A stretch of DNA of 56,257 nt. Source: Gemmatimonadaceae bacterium. GTDB taxonomy: Bacteria > Gemmatimonadota > Gemmatimonadetes > Gemmatimonadales > Gemmatimonadaceae. Numbering within the stretch: the stretch's first letter is position 1; each line of letters begins with the position of its first letter. The notes under the pieces were generated by a model, which did not search any database, had not been told where the DNA came from, and saw only the letters and a list, made by a program, of their open reading frames with translations. The position numbers and the translations under genes were made by a program. The stretch lies in NCBI GenBank assembly GCA_024710705.1, contig JANJUF010000053.1, positions 1 through 56,257 on the forward strand. The letters run 5' to 3'. Below, in pieces: positions 44,714 through 54,687 of the stretch.

Positions 44714-45385
44714 ATGCCCTCGCGTCGACGCCTGCCGCGCGCGCGCGCGACCAGCCCAGCGCTGGCGCTCGGTGTTTCGCTCTGCGTGGCCGCGGCCTGT
44801 GACTCACCCTCGCCCGCGCGTTCCGCGGCCGCGGCATCCCCCCCGCGCGTCACCAACGACGTGCGCCGCGTCTCGCTCCAATCGTTCGTGACACTCACCC
44901 TCGGCGAGCCCGCGACCTACTTCGAGGCCTACGTCGAGCGGATGTCCGGCCACGTGGACACGGTGGCGGCGCGCGACATCACGGTGGAGGACACGAACAT
45001 GGTGCGCGTGGTGGATGGCGGGCTCGTCGGGCTGCAGGTGGGCCAGTCGGTCCTGCGCTTCGATGTGGACGGGTCCTGGGTGCGCGGCGTTGCCATCGTG
45101 CGCGAGCGCATCGCCCGCGACTCGGTTTGGCTCGGGCCCGGTGAAGTGCGCGCCTGGGAGCTGCGGCCCGGCTGGCACCGCATCACGGTGCAGAACGAGG
45201 TGCGCCCCGGCGAAGCGCGGGCGCTGGAGCTGGCCGCCGATCTTCTCTGTGTACCCGATCGGGCTGAGCCCGACGAGACCATCGCCTGCCGCGTGACGCA
45301 GCCCACGCGGGTGCTCTTGCGCCACACGGGCATGCGCAATGTGCGCGCCATGGCAATCGTGACGATCGACCGCACGCACCGATGA
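44714..45385 (+). CDS. Probable lipoprotein of unknown function
   Basis: 223 residues. The N-terminal basic stretch and LALGVSLCVAAACDSP suggest a lipoprotein signal with cleavage before the Cys of AAAC. The mature part has short repeated beta-type segments (SLQSFVTLTLGEPATYF, DTVAARDITVEDTNMVRVV) but no family that I recognise. It lies between prfA (8 bases after its stop) and prmC (ATGA overlap), so it is cotranscribed with them; a link to translation termination is not implied. Confidence 0.7.
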   Translation: MPSRRRLPRARATSPALALGVSLCVAAACDSPSPARSAAAASPPRVTNDVRRVSLQSFVTLTLGEPATYFEAYVERMSGHVDTVAARDITVEDTNMVRVVDGGLVGLQVGQSVLRFDVDGSWVRGVAIVRERIARDSVWLGPGEVRAWELRPGWHRITVQNEVRPGEARALELAADLLCVPDRAEPDETIACRVTQPTRVLLRHTGMRNVRAMAIVTIDRTHR

Positions 45386-46248
45386 GCGCACTCACCATCG
45401 GCGATGCGCTCGACGAACTGGCGGCGGAGCTCGCAGGCCCCGGGGTTCCCCCCGCCCGAGCCCTGGCGCGCGACCTCATCGCCGGCGTGCTCGACCAACC
45501 CAAGTTCTGGCCCTCGGCCAACCAGCAACGCCCCCTGACCGGCGCCGAGGCCACCGAGCTGCGGGCCGCCGCGGCCAAGCTCCGCCGTGGGATGCCGATG
45601 CAGTACGCCGTGGGGCGAGCGGCCTTCCGCCACCTCACACTTCGCGTGGATCCCCGCGTGCTGATTCCGCGCCCCGAGACGGAGTTGCTGGTGGACCTCG
45701 TCCTCAGCGCCCAGCGCGGCGGAAAGGGCACGGCCGTGGATGTGGGCACGGGCTCCGGGGCCATTGCCCTCGCCCTCGCGGCCGAGGGGGCGTTCACCGA
45801 GGTCATCGGCATTGACCTCTCCCTCGACGCCCTCGAGGTTGCCACCCTGAACCTGACGGCCATTCCGGAGGAAAAGCGGGGCATCGTGCGGTTCCTGGAG
45901 GGCAATCTCCTGGCCCCAATTTCTGGCCGTCAGGTGGAGGTGGTGGTGAGCAACCCCCCCTATATTTCCCGGACCGAAGCGCGCGAACTCCCGGCCTTGG
46001 TGCACGACTGGGAACCCCACCTCGCGCTCTTTTCCGATGATGACGGCATGGCGGCCATCCGGGCGCTGGTGCCGCAGGCTGCCGCGGTGCTGGTGCCGGG
46101 CGGGCTGCTCGCGCTGGAAGTGGACGCGCGACGCGCCGGCCTCGCGGCCGACGCCGTCTCGGCGGATGGACGGTTCACCGATGTGGAGCAACGACTCGAC
46201 TTGACCGGCCGCCCCCGCATGGTGGTGGCCCGACGACAGGAGCGGTGA
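45382..46248 (+). CDS. prmC: Release factor N5-glutamine methyltransferase PrmC
   Basis: 288 residues. The N-terminal helical domain binds the release factor. The Rossmann core has DVGTGSGAIALALA (motif I), ViGIDLSLDALEVA (motif post-I) and the catalytic VVSNPPYISR, which is the diagnostic NPPY of amide N-methyltransferases. It methylates the GGQ glutamine of RF1/RF2. Being in an operon with prfA is a common arrangement. The start overlaps the preceding stop (ATGA). Confidence 0.95.
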   Translation: MSALTIGDALDELAAELAGPGVPPARALARDLIAGVLDQPKFWPSANQQRPLTGAEATELRAAAAKLRRGMPMQYAVGRAAFRHLTLRVDPRVLIPRPETELLVDLVLSAQRGGKGTAVDVGTGSGAIALALAAEGAFTEVIGIDLSLDALEVATLNLTAIPEEKRGIVRFLEGNLLAPISGRQVEVVVSNPPYISRTEARELPALVHDWEPHLALFSDDDGMAAIRALVPQAAAVLVPGGLLALEVDARRAGLAADAVSADGRFTDVEQRLDLTGRPRMVVARRQER

Positions 46249-46601
46249 TGTTGAACGACAAGGCAGTGGAGCTTGGCCGCATGATCGGCCAGAGCGCCGA
46301 GTATCAGGCCGTGAAGCGCGCCAACGAGGCCCTCAACGGCGACCGCGACGTGGTCGCGGCGCTCCAGCGCATGGAGCAGCTGCGCCTGGAGGCGCAGGAG
46401 ATGCTCGCCGCCGGCAACAACCCCACGCCGGAGATGGAGCAAGAACTCGACCAGCTCCTGCAGAAGGTCCAAGCCAACGATCTGTACCAGCGCTTCATCT
46501 CGGCGAACGAGAACTTCGACAAGGTGATGCACCAGATCAACCAGTGGATGCTCGACGGCATCAAGAAGGGCGCCACGAGCTCCATCATCACGCTCGGCTG
46601 A
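46248..46601 (+). CDS. YlbF/YmcA family protein
   Basis: 117 residues, all helical. AVELGRMIGQSAEYQAVKRANEAL, shown as RMIGQSAEYQAVKRANEAL, then LDQLLQKVQANDLYQRFISA and the N-terminal layout fit the YlbF/YmcA (Com_YlbF) family. In Bacillus these proteins, with YaaT, form a complex that modulates RNase Y-dependent RNA decay and development. Here no RNase Y or YaaT is in view. AGGAG lies five bases before ATG 46248; GTG 46245 also overlaps the prmC stop as GTGA. Confidence 0.82.
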   Translation: MLNDKAVELGRMIGQSAEYQAVKRANEALNGDRDVVAALQRMEQLRLEAQEMLAAGNNPTPEMEQELDQLLQKVQANDLYQRFISANENFDKVMHQINQWMLDGIKKGATSSIITLG

Positions 46602-46611
46602 CGGGCAGCGC

Positions 46612-47277
46612 ATGCGCGGCCGGCTGATCGTCTTCGAGGGCGGCGAGGGAGCGGGGAAGTCCACCCAGCTCCAGCGCCTCGCGTTGCGATTGTCGGCGGC
46701 TGGCGTGGCGCACGAGGTGTTCCGCGAACCCGGCGGCACGCCGATCGGTGATCGCATCCGCGAGATCCTGCTGCACGCCGACGGGCCCATGGCGCCAGCA
46801 GCCGAGGCGGCGCTGTTCATCGCCTCGCGCGCGCAGTTGGTGCAGATGGCCGTGCAGCCGGCACTCGAAGCCGGACGGCACGTGCTGCTCGATCGCTTCC
46901 TGCTCTCGACGTACGCGTATCAGATCCACGGCCGCGGGCTCGACGAAGCGAATGTGCGCGCGGCCAACCAGCTGGCGGTGCGAGGGGTGGTGCCCGACCT
47001 GACGCTGCTGCTGCGGGTGTCCGTGGGCGAAGGCCTCGCGCGCGCATCCTCGCGCGGTTCGGCCGACCGTATGGAGCGGGCAGAGCGGGCTTTCCACGAC
47101 CGCGTGTCGGCCGCCTTCGACACATTCGCGACCGCCTCGTGGCAGCGCGCACATCCCGAGTGCGGTCCCATCGTCCCGGTGGAGGCAGCGGGCAGCGTCG
47201 AGCACGTGGAATCGCGCGTGGACGAGGCGCTGCGCACGCATCTCCCCGCCGTCCTCGCCACCGCCGGAGCCCGCTGA
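46612..47277 (+). CDS. tmk: Thymidylate kinase
   Basis: 221 residues. P-loop FEGGEGAGKSTQ near the start, DRF in LLDRFLLSTYAYQ, which holds the dTMP-binding region, and a LID-like segment RGSADRMERAERAFHDRV. It phosphorylates dTMP to dTDP in DNA precursor synthesis. The Arg in the LID rather than in the P-loop suggests the type II arrangement, but this is a guess. Ten bases after the previous stop. Confidence 0.95.
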   Translation: MRGRLIVFEGGEGAGKSTQLQRLALRLSAAGVAHEVFREPGGTPIGDRIREILLHADGPMAPAAEAALFIASRAQLVQMAVQPALEAGRHVLLDRFLLSTYAYQIHGRGLDEANVRAANQLAVRGVVPDLTLLLRVSVGEGLARASSRGSADRMERAERAFHDRVSAAFDTFATASWQRAHPECGPIVPVEAAGSVEHVESRVDEALRTHLPAVLATAGAR

Positions 47278-48830
47278 TGGGTCGATTCAAGCTCGTGCCG
47301 CCGGCGGTGCTCGTCGTCTCGGCGCTCGTTGCCGGTGGCTGGCTGCTTGGTCGCGCCATGAATCGCGAGGCGCGCCAGGAGCAGGAAGGCGCTGCATTGC
47401 TCGACGCCGTGATGCAGCGAGTGCGCGATCACTATGTGGAAGCCGTCACAGAGGACCAGCTGTGGCTGGCGGCCGTCTCGGGGATGATCGACGAACTGGG
47501 CGATCCGAACTCGGCGTACCTCACACCCGAGCGTCTCGAGCGGCTCGCGCAGGCCTCGGCCAACGCGTATCGCGGCGTCGGGTTGCAGGTGGATGTGCGC
47601 GAGGGCTGGATCACCGTGGCGCAGCCGCGTCCGGGGTCGCCCGCCGAGCGGGCGGGGATCCAGGCGGGTGACCGGCTGGTGGAGATCGGTGGGCGTTCGG
47701 CCAGGGGCTGGACGGTGGACGAGGCGCGCAACGTGCTCCGAGGGCCGCTGGGCTCCACCGTGGACATCGTGATCGAGCGCGGACTCGGCACGCGCATCCC
47801 CGTGGTGCTCGAGCGGGCCGACATCCGCGTCAGTGCCATCGCGCGCGCGACGGTCCTGAGCGACGGCGTGGGCTACCTGGCCGTGACCACCTTCAGCGAC
47901 TCCACTGAAGCCGAGCTTATCGCCGCCGTGGATTCACTGCGCCGCGCTGGCGCGCAATCGCTGATCCTCGATCTGCGTGGCAATCCCGGCGGGCTGCTCG
48001 AGCAGGGCGTCGGCGTGGCCGATCTCTTCCTGAATGCCGGGCAGCACATCGTCACCACGCGCGGGCGTGTGGATGATGCCAACCGCAGCTACGTGGACGA
48101 GCGCGCCGAGCGGTGGACGGGGATGCCAATCGCGGTGCTCGTGAACGGCAACACGGCGAGTTCGGCGGAGATCGTGGCGGGCGCGCTGCAGGACAATGAC
48201 CGCGCCATCGTGATCGGGCGCGTGACGTACGGGAAGGGCAGTGCGCAGGCGGTGTACCCGCTCGACAACGGCGCGGCGGTGATGCTCACGCACGCGCGCT
48301 GGTTCACGCCGCTGGGTCGTAGCCTCGAGGTTGCGCCGCCGGACGAGGAGCGGCTGGCCGACGCCGACACCGCGCGTCCGCTCTTCCGCACGGCGTCAGG
48401 GCGTGCCGTGTATGGTGGGGGAGGCATCGTGCCGGACCTCACGGCGGGCGATAGTGTGCCCGATGTTGCCGAGCGCCGATTCTTCGCCGAACTCGGCGGC
48501 GACGTGCCCAAGTGGCGTGAGGCGGTGGCCGCCGAGGCGCGTGCCTTGCTACGCGAGGGCGCGGTGCGCGACTCGCTGTTCACCGTGCGTGCCGAGTGGC
48601 GGACACGGCTTCGCAGCCGCGCGCGCGTGGCGAACCTGAAGGTATCGGCGAGCACCTTCAGCGAAGCGGCGGCGTACGTGGACCGCGCGCTGGGGAATGA
48701 AATTGCGCGTCAGGGCTTCAGCGTCGCCTACGCGCAGCGACGGCAGGTGCGGAACGATCAGGTGGTGGCACGGGCGGTGGAGGTGCTGCGGCGCGCGAAG
48801 CATCCGCAGGACGTATTCGCGACGGAGTAG
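47277..48830 (+). CDS. S41-family carboxy-terminal processing protease
   Basis: 517 residues. An N-terminal membrane anchor (~8-26), a PDZ domain (~95-175; PGSPAERAGIQAGDRLVEIGG, given as SPAERAGIQAGDRLVEIGG), and the S41 core with LDLRGNPGGLLEQGVGVADLF, shown as LRGNPGGLLEQGVGVADLF. The catalytic Ser is in NGNTASSAEIVAGALQD and the Lys in GRVTYGKGSAQ. It is a periplasmic Ser/Lys protease that cleaves proteins from the C-terminus. The C-terminal ~130 residues form an extra helical domain. The ATG overlaps the tmk stop by one base. Confidence 0.93.
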   Translation: MGRFKLVPPAVLVVSALVAGGWLLGRAMNREARQEQEGAALLDAVMQRVRDHYVEAVTEDQLWLAAVSGMIDELGDPNSAYLTPERLERLAQASANAYRGVGLQVDVREGWITVAQPRPGSPAERAGIQAGDRLVEIGGRSARGWTVDEARNVLRGPLGSTVDIVIERGLGTRIPVVLERADIRVSAIARATVLSDGVGYLAVTTFSDSTEAELIAAVDSLRRAGAQSLILDLRGNPGGLLEQGVGVADLFLNAGQHIVTTRGRVDDANRSYVDERAERWTGMPIAVLVNGNTASSAEIVAGALQDNDRAIVIGRVTYGKGSAQAVYPLDNGAAVMLTHARWFTPLGRSLEVAPPDEERLADADTARPLFRTASGRAVYGGGGIVPDLTAGDSVPDVAERRFFAELGGDVPKWREAVAAEARALLREGAVRDSLFTVRAEWRTRLRSRARVANLKVSASTFSEAAAYVDRALGNEIARQGFSVAYAQRRQVRNDQVVARAVEVLRRAKHPQDVFATE

Positions 48831-48855
48831 CGAGCGATTAGCTGGCGATCGCTCG
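48831..48855. terminator. Hairpin between convergent ctpA-like and DAHP synthase genes
   Basis: CGAGCGAT (48831-48838) and ATCGCTCG (48848-48855) pair perfectly over eight bases. It begins right after the protease stop and covers the last codons of the convergent gene. No T-run, so the call is tentative. Confidence 0.35.
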
Positions 48856-49860
48856 ATCAATCGCCGCCGCCACTCGCCGCAACTGCACCACCGTCTCCGC
48901 AAACTGCTCCGGCGTCTGCGACTGCGCCCCGTCGCTCATGGCCTTCTCCGGCCGCGGATGCACCTCAATCAGGATCCCGTCCGCCCCCGCCGCGATCGCC
49001 GCCCTCGACATGGCCAGTACCTTGTCCCGCCGCCCCGTGCCGTGCGACGGATCCGCGACGATCGGCAGATGCGAGAGCTGCTGCACCACCGGGATTGCCG
49101 TGAGGTCAAACAGGTTCCGCGACGTGGTATCGAACGACCTCAAGCCCCGCTCGCAGAGAATCACGTTCGGATTCCCCTCAGCCAGGATGTACTCGGCCGA
49201 GAGCAGGAGATCCTGAATGGTGGCCGCCATGCCGCGCTTGAGCAGCACCGGCTTCTTCAGCTTGCCTGCCACCTTGAGCAGCGAGTAGTTCTGCATGTTG
49301 CGCGCACCGATCTGGATGCAGTCGGCGAACTCGGCCACGAGTTCGGCGCCGGCCTCGTCCATGGCCTCGGTGACGATGGGCAGTCCGGTCTCACGCTTGG
49401 CGAGCGCGAGAAGCTCGAGCCCCTTCTTGCCGAGCCCTTGGAACGAGTACGGTGACGAACGCGGCTTGAATGCGCCACCGCGCAGCGCCACCGCACCCGC
49501 TGCCTTCACCTGCTGCGCCACGGTGACGATCTGTTCCTCGCTCTCCACCGAGCAGGGCCCGGCGATGATCGGCACGTCCGTGCCGCCGAAGCGCACCCCC
49601 GGCGCGATCTCGACGATGGTGCTCTCGTGCTTCCACTCGCGCGAAACCTGCTTGTACGGATTGGAGACGTAAATGACCTCGGCGACGCCGGGGAAGTCCT
49701 CCAGCGGCGAGCCATCCACGCGCCCGTCGTTCCCGACGAGGCCGACGGCGGTGCGCTGGGCGCCCGGCATCGGCTGCGGGGTGTAGCCCCGTTCCTTGAT
49801 CCACGCGCACACCCGGTCGATCTGCTCCGGGGTCGCGCCCTGCTTCATCACCACCAGCAT
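48838..49860 (-). CDS. aroF: 3-Deoxy-7-phosphoheptulonate (DAHP) synthase
   Basis: 340 residues. First enzyme of the shikimate pathway, joining phosphoenolpyruvate and erythrose 4-phosphate. N-terminal ACT/ferredoxin-like regulatory domain (~1-70), then [54 protein letters not shown] and [14 protein letters not shown]. This is the type I-beta, T. maritima-like form, whose N-terminal domain carries feedback inhibition. AAAGGA lies upstream of the ATG. It starts 12 bases after smc and is likely cotranscribed with it. Confidence 0.95.
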   Translation of the reverse strand: MLVVMKQGATPEQIDRVCAWIKERGYTPQPMPGAQRTAVGLVGNDGRVDGSPLEDFPGVAEVIYVSNPYKQVSREWKHESTIVEIAPGVRFGGTDVPIIAGPCSVESEEQIVTVAQQVKAAGAVALRGGAFKPRSSPYSFQGLGKKGLELLALAKRETGLPIVTEAMDEAGAELVAEFADCIQIGARNMQNYSLLKVAGKLKKPVLLKRGMAATIQDLLLSAEYILAEGNPNVILCERGLRSFDTTSRNLFDLTAIPVVQQLSHLPIVADPSHGTGRRDKVLAMSRAAIAAGADGILIEVHPRPEKAMSDGAQSQTPEQFAETVVQLRRVAAAIDRAIAS

Positions 49861-49872
49861 TGTGTCGGTCCT

Positions 49873-52800
49873 TTAGGCGGGGAGTGCGGCGTCCGCCGGT
49901 TCAGGCTCGGCGGCGTCCACCGCCGGCCCGCGCATGCGCACGGACACCAGCGACGACACCCCGGGCTCCTGCATCGTCACACCGTACACGGCGTCGGCCG
50001 CCTCGGTGGTCGTGCGCGGGTTGTGCGTGATCACGATGAACTGCGTCTTCTTCTTGAACTCGTTCAGCATCTTCACGAAGCGCCCGATGTTCTGGTCGTC
50101 GAGCGGGGCGTCCACTTCGTCCAGCAGGCAGAAGGGGCTGGGCTTGGTGAGGAAAATGCCGAACAACAAACTCAGCGCCACCAACGCGCGTTCCCCGCTC
50201 GAGAGCAGGTGGATGCGCTGCGTACGCTTGCCGCGCGGGCTGGCGTGGATCTCGATGTCGCAGTCCAGCGGACGCTCCGGGTCCTCGAGGCGGAGGTCGC
50301 ATTCGCCGCCGCCGAAGAGAGTCATGAAGATCTCGCGGAAGTGCGCCCGCACCTGCGCGAAGGTCGCCAGGAAGAGATCGCGGGCGGTGACGTCGATCTC
50401 CTTGATGGCCTGCGTGAGCTTGGCCTGAGCCTCCACGAGGTCGGCGCGCTGGGTGGTGAGGAACTCCAGGCGCTTGGTCTCCTCCTCGTGCTCCTCGATG
50501 GCCAGCGGATTCACCGGGCCCAACTGCTCGATCTGGCGACGTAGCTCCTCGGCCTCGATGCGCAGCGCCTCCTCGTCGGCGTCCACGGGCTGGTAGTCGG
50601 CGAAGAGTTCGTCGAGCGGACGGCGCCACTCGGCCTCGAGACGCTCGCGAATGGCGGCCCGCTTGCCGGCCAGTTCCGTATGGCGCAATTCGGCGTGGTG
50701 CAGGGTATCGCTGGCGCTGCTGGCTTCCGTCCGTGCGGCGTCGAGGCCGCTCAACGCGGCCTGCAACTCGCTCTCGGTGTCGCGGACCGCGGCTTCGGCA
50801 CCTGCCAACGCCTCCTCGGCTTCGGTCAGCGAGCCACGGCGCGCGGCAAGCTCCTGCTGCCACACGCCCATCTGCTGCTCGAGCGCGCCGTCCTCCTGCG
50901 CCAGGTTCTGCATCTCCCGTTCGAGCGCGGCGAGGCGATCCTCGGCGGCGCTGCGCTCACGGTCCAGCCGCTCGCGGCGTTCGGTGGCCACCTGGCGCCG
51001 CGCCTCGGCCTGCGCGTGCGCGACCTGCTGCGCCGCCCGGGCCTCGCGGGCCTCGTCCTGCGCCCGCTCGGCCGTGGCCAACAGGCTGCGCGCCTGCGTG
51101 GCCTGTTCATCGGCGTCCGTGAGACGCAGCGCCAGCGCGTCCTGCGCCGCGAGGCTCGCGTTCACGCGGTCGCCAAGTTCGGTGTGGCGTCCGGCAAGCC
51201 GCTCCTGCAGGGCGACCGCATCGGCCAGCTCGCGGGCCGCACGCTCACGCACGCGATCGCGCTCACCGCGTACCTGGGCTGCCTGGGCCTGCGACTGCTG
51301 CGCGGCCGCGGCCGCGTCGGCGGCGTGGGCGGCACCGGCCTCGGCCTGCACCACTTCGTCGTGTACCTGCTGGGCCTTCGCCTGCACGGCCTGCCGGCGC
51401 GCTTCCATCGTGTTCAGCGAGGCGCGCAGTGCCTCGAGTTCGGCGCGCCGCGTGAGCGGGCCCGCCCCGGCGTCGCGCGCGGGGAGCCAGACGGCGCCGC
51501 GGGCATCCACGAAGCCATTGCCGTCAGACGTCGCGCGCACCTTGCCGAGCAAGGCGCGCACCCAGCCGCTGCCGGCGCCCTCGGCGCGCACACGAGCCGC
51601 GAGTTCGGTCGGATCGCTCGCGCTCGCACCGTTGTGCAGGGCATCGAGCGGGAGGAGTAGCAGTGCACCGGGGTTCTGCTCGGCGTGCCAGGCGCGGACG
51701 GCGTCGGCGGCCGCGGCATCTCGCACGACCACGGCGTGCACCGAGGCGCCGAGGAAGCGCTCAATCTGCGACGCGGCGGCGGCGTCGGCCCCGATGAAGT
51801 CGGAGAGGGGCCCGAGCACGGCATCGCGCCCGAAGCGCTCACGCTCGCGGAGCAACTTGGCGGCGGCGGGAGCCAGGCCCACGCGCTCGCGCTCGAGGCC
51901 TTCAAGCGCGGCCAGCCGGCCCTGCAATGCGGTGTGCTCCTCTTCCATGCGCCGCACGTCGGCGCGGGCTGCGGCCTCGCGCTCGCGCGCCTCACGAGCG
52001 GCGGCGCGCGACTGCTCCAGGGCCGCCTCGGCTCGCGCGGCGGCCTCCTGGGCGATGGCCAGCGACTCGTCGGCGCTAGCCAACTCGCGCTCGGCAAGGG
52101 CGAGCCGCGAGGCGAGAGCCTCGTGCTCGGCCACCAGCGCGGCCGAGCGCTGGGCCACATCGGCCAACTCGCGCTCAGCGTTCTCGCGCTCCAGTTCGAG
52201 TCGGCGCGCGTTATCGCGCAGTTCGCGGACGGCTCGATCGGCCGCATCGGCCGTTTGACGCGCCTGGGCCACGGCACCACGAGCGGATTCCTCAGACGAC
52301 GCCTTGACGCGCAACGCTTCCAAGGCCGCGCTCAATGCTTCGGCGCATTGCGCCTCCTCGGCGAGAGCGGCTTCGGTCTCGCTGCGCAGGCGATCGCCGA
52401 ACGCCGCACCTTCGGAGCGCTCCTGCGCCGCCCGTTCGCGGCGCGAGAGGGCATTGCGATGCCGTTCCTCGGCCACCGCGAGCTCCTGCTGCAGCTCGAG
52501 CACGCTCTGCCGCGCCGATGCCGCCACCGCGGCGCGCTCGTGGCGCGCCGTCTCGGCTGCCGCACGGGCGGCCTGTGCCAGATCGCGCGTGACTTCGGCG
52601 TCGCGCACGGCGTGTTGGCGCTCCGGCAGGGCCTCGCGCAGCGAGCCCAGGCGCGCGTCGAGGTCGGCCAGCTCGGCCTGCCACGACGCCATCTCGCGCG
52701 AAGCCAATGTGAGTTCCACCGCAAAGCGCCGCGTGGTGATGCCGGCGTGCTTCTCGGCACGGTTGCGCTGGCGGAGCAGGGACCGCACCTGCGTCTGCAC

Positions 52801-53391
52801 TTCGGAGGTGAGGTCATCAATGCGGATCAGGTCCGCACTGGTCGCCTCGAGCTGCCGCTCCGTGCTGCGACGGCGATCGCGGTAGAGCCCGACACCTGCC
52901 GCTTCCTCGAAGAGCTCGCGCCGGTCGTCAGGGCGGTCGGAGAGCAGGGCGTCGATCATGCGGCTCTCGATCACCACGCCGGAGTCGGCCCCGAGTCCGG
53001 TGCCGCGCACGAGATCATGGATGTCGCGCAGGCGGCAGGGAGCGCGATTGAGGAAGTAGTCGGACTCCCCGCTGCGCGAAAGGCGCCGCGTGATCACGAC
53101 TTCCTTGAATGGCACCGGGAGCATGCCATCGCTGTTCTCGAAGTGCAACGAGACCTCGGCGATGTTCGTGGCACGCCGCGCCGACGAGCCCTGAAAGATC
53201 ACGTCCTCCATCTTCCCGCCGCGCAGCAGGCGCGCGCGCTGCTCGCCCAGCACCCACCGCACCGCATCGGACACGTTCGACTTGCCGCAGCCGTTGGGCC
53301 CGACGATCGCCGTCACCCCCGTGTCGAAGGTGAGATAGGTCGGGTCCGCGAAGGACTTGAAGCCGTGCAACTCGAGCTTGGTCAACCGCAC
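49873..53391 (-). CDS. smc: Chromosome partition protein SMC
   Basis: 1172 residues, normal length. N-terminal head with Walker A GPNGCGKS (31-38) and VRWVLGEQRARLLRG; two long Ala/Glu/Arg coiled coils; hinge around 515-670 (AAAKLLRERERFGRDAVLG region); C-terminal head with signature LLSSGERALVALSLLFG and Walker B LLDEVDAPLDDQN. It folds and separates chromosomes as a dimer with ScpA and ScpB, neither of which is in the window. The GTG start directly follows the TAA of the upstream SPOR gene. Confidence 0.97.
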   Translation of the reverse strand: MRLTKLELHGFKSFADPTYLTFDTGVTAIVGPNGCGKSNVSDAVRWVLGEQRARLLRGGKMEDVIFQGSSARRATNIAEVSLHFENSDGMLPVPFKEVVITRRLSRSGESDYFLNRAPCRLRDIHDLVRGTGLGADSGVVIESRMIDALLSDRPDDRRELFEEAAGVGLYRDRRRSTERQLEATSADLIRIDDLTSEVQTQVRSLLRQRNRAEKHAGITTRRFAVELTLASREMASWQAELADLDARLGSLREALPERQHAVRDAEVTRDLAQAARAAAETARHERAAVAASARQSVLELQQELAVAEERHRNALSRRERAAQERSEGAAFGDRLRSETEAALAEEAQCAEALSAALEALRVKASSEESARGAVAQARQTADAADRAVRELRDNARRLELERENAERELADVAQRSAALVAEHEALASRLALAERELASADESLAIAQEAAARAEAALEQSRAAAREAREREAAARADVRRMEEEHTALQGRLAALEGLERERVGLAPAAAKLLRERERFGRDAVLGPLSDFIGADAAAASQIERFLGASVHAVVVRDAAAADAVRAWHAEQNPGALLLLPLDALHNGASASDPTELAARVRAEGAGSGWVRALLGKVRATSDGNGFVDARGAVWLPARDAGAGPLTRRAELEALRASLNTMEARRQAVQAKAQQVHDEVVQAEAGAAHAADAAAAAQQSQAQAAQVRGERDRVRERAARELADAVALQERLAGRHTELGDRVNASLAAQDALALRLTDADEQATQARSLLATAERAQDEAREARAAQQVAHAQAEARRQVATERRERLDRERSAAEDRLAALEREMQNLAQEDGALEQQMGVWQQELAARRGSLTEAEEALAGAEAAVRDTESELQAALSGLDAARTEASSASDTLHHAELRHTELAGKRAAIRERLEAEWRRPLDELFADYQPVDADEEALRIEAEELRRQIEQLGPVNPLAIEEHEEETKRLEFLTTQRADLVEAQAKLTQAIKEIDVTARDLFLATFAQVRAHFREIFMTLFGGGECDLRLEDPERPLDCDIEIHASPRGKRTQRIHLLSSGERALVALSLLFGIFLTKPSPFCLLDEVDAPLDDQNIGRFVKMLNEFKKKTQFIVITHNPRTTTEAADAVYGVTMQEPGVSSLVSVRMRGPAVDAAEPEPADAALPA

Positions 53392-54687
53392 TTAGAACAT
53401 TCTCCCGGTTCGATACGCCACCTGCGGGTCGGCCCCGAGGTCGCGCAACGTGCTGGCGAGCCAGACTGCCTGGGCCGCCGTCTCGAAGGCGCCCGCGAAG
53501 ATGCGGACGCTGCCATCATCCTGCCGCAGGCCGTAGGCCCGCACTCCCCGTCGCTCCCAACGCGTCACCGCCGCGGCCACGTCGGCGCCGCGCACTTCCT
53601 CGAGCAGCAATGCAAAGGGCACCGCGACCACCCGTCCCGCCGAGGCGCGCAGGATGCCAGTCGCGCGCTGCGCGTCGAGCCATGCTTCCGCCTCCTGCCG
53701 TGCCGGCCACGCGCCCACGATGGCGCGATACCAGAGGGGGGACCCGGACCGCAGGACCACCGGTGCCACGGTCGGCGCCGGGAATGGCGCCACCGGAGAG
53801 ACAAGACGGGAATTTGCACTCGCGAGGGTGTTCGCCGCTACGACTTCCACAGCGAAAGTCAGGGCATTCGACGAGTCGCCGGGGTTGACGATGGGCCCGA
53901 GGGTAATCTTGACTTGCTCGGCTGGAGGGGCCGGCGGTTCGGGACGGTCCACCGCATCCGCCGCGCGGTCAGCCGCCGCTGCATCAAAGGTGAGCTTGCC
54001 GGAGCGGATCAGGCCCCAGGCCGAGCTGGCCACGACGACCAGCGACAGGGCTATCCAGCGTCCCCAACGGCGCTTCCGTCGGGGCGCGGCAGGGACGATG
54101 GGCCGGCCGTCAGGCGTCATCTTCCGGTTGACCGGGATGGGGGGCAGTTCGGGCTCTGGATGGTCAATGGTCGCCAGCAATGGCCACGCCCGCACCTCGC
54201 CAGGCGGGAGATCCACCGCCACCACCCCATCCACGCGCGCGATGAGGCGTTCAAGCCCCGGCGAGCCGGAGGGCGCTACCAGCAGGAGCAGCGCGTCCAC
54301 CTCGCGGAACCCCGCGATCAAGCGCTCCCATCGACCGCTCTCGAACACCCAGCGCTCGGCAATGGGCCCGCGCCCCGACGGCAGCAGGTACACGCCCTCG
54401 GCGTCCGCGAGCGGCTGGCCGATGCCCGAGATGGGCTCGCCGTCGCGGAGGCACTCCAGGAGCCCGGGTTGATCGGCCAGCGGCGTGAGGGCGTCCAGCC
54501 CGCCCACGAGGTCCGCCACGGCCACGCGGCGCTCCCGGGCGTGAAACCGGGCGAGGCCGAGAGCCACCTGCGCGGCGGCCTCCGGATCGCGGCCGACGAT
54601 CAGTGCCGCGGTGACGTCGCTCAGGGCAGGGGCGGCACGCATCCCTTCGGCCGCCCAGACCTCGGGCGGCACGAGGTCTGGCGTCAC
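53392..54687 (-). CDS. SPOR-domain protein with degenerate ParA/BY-kinase-like N-terminus
   Basis: 431 residues. The cytoplasmic N-terminal ~200 residues read ALIVGRDPEAAAQVALGLA, RRVAVADLVGG, GLLECLRDGEPI and VYLLPSGRGP; this is the order of strands in ParA/Mrp and tyrosine-kinase (CpsD-like) P-loop domains, but the Walker A lysine box is missing. A membrane helix (~216-235) and a periplasmic part follow. The C-terminus holds SPOR-like repeats (LWYRAIVGAWPARQEAEAWL, VRIFAGAFETAAQAVWLAST), which bind denuded septal peptidoglycan. GTG start within the stop of the upstream SPOR gene; immediately followed by smc. Domain assignment of the N-terminus is inference. Confidence 0.75.
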   Translation of the reverse strand: MTPDLVPPEVWAAEGMRAAPALSDVTAALIVGRDPEAAAQVALGLARFHARERRVAVADLVGGLDALTPLADQPGLLECLRDGEPISGIGQPLADAEGVYLLPSGRGPIAERWVFESGRWERLIAGFREVDALLLLVAPSGSPGLERLIARVDGVVAVDLPPGEVRAWPLLATIDHPEPELPPIPVNRKMTPDGRPIVPAAPRRKRRWGRWIALSLVVVASSAWGLIRSGKLTFDAAAADRAADAVDRPEPPAPPAEQVKITLGPIVNPGDSSNALTFAVEVVAANTLASANSRLVSPVAPFPAPTVAPVVLRSGSPLWYRAIVGAWPARQEAEAWLDAQRATGILRASAGRVVAVPFALLLEEVRGADVAAAVTRWERRGVRAYGLRQDDGSVRIFAGAFETAAQAVWLASTLRDLGADPQVAYRTGRMF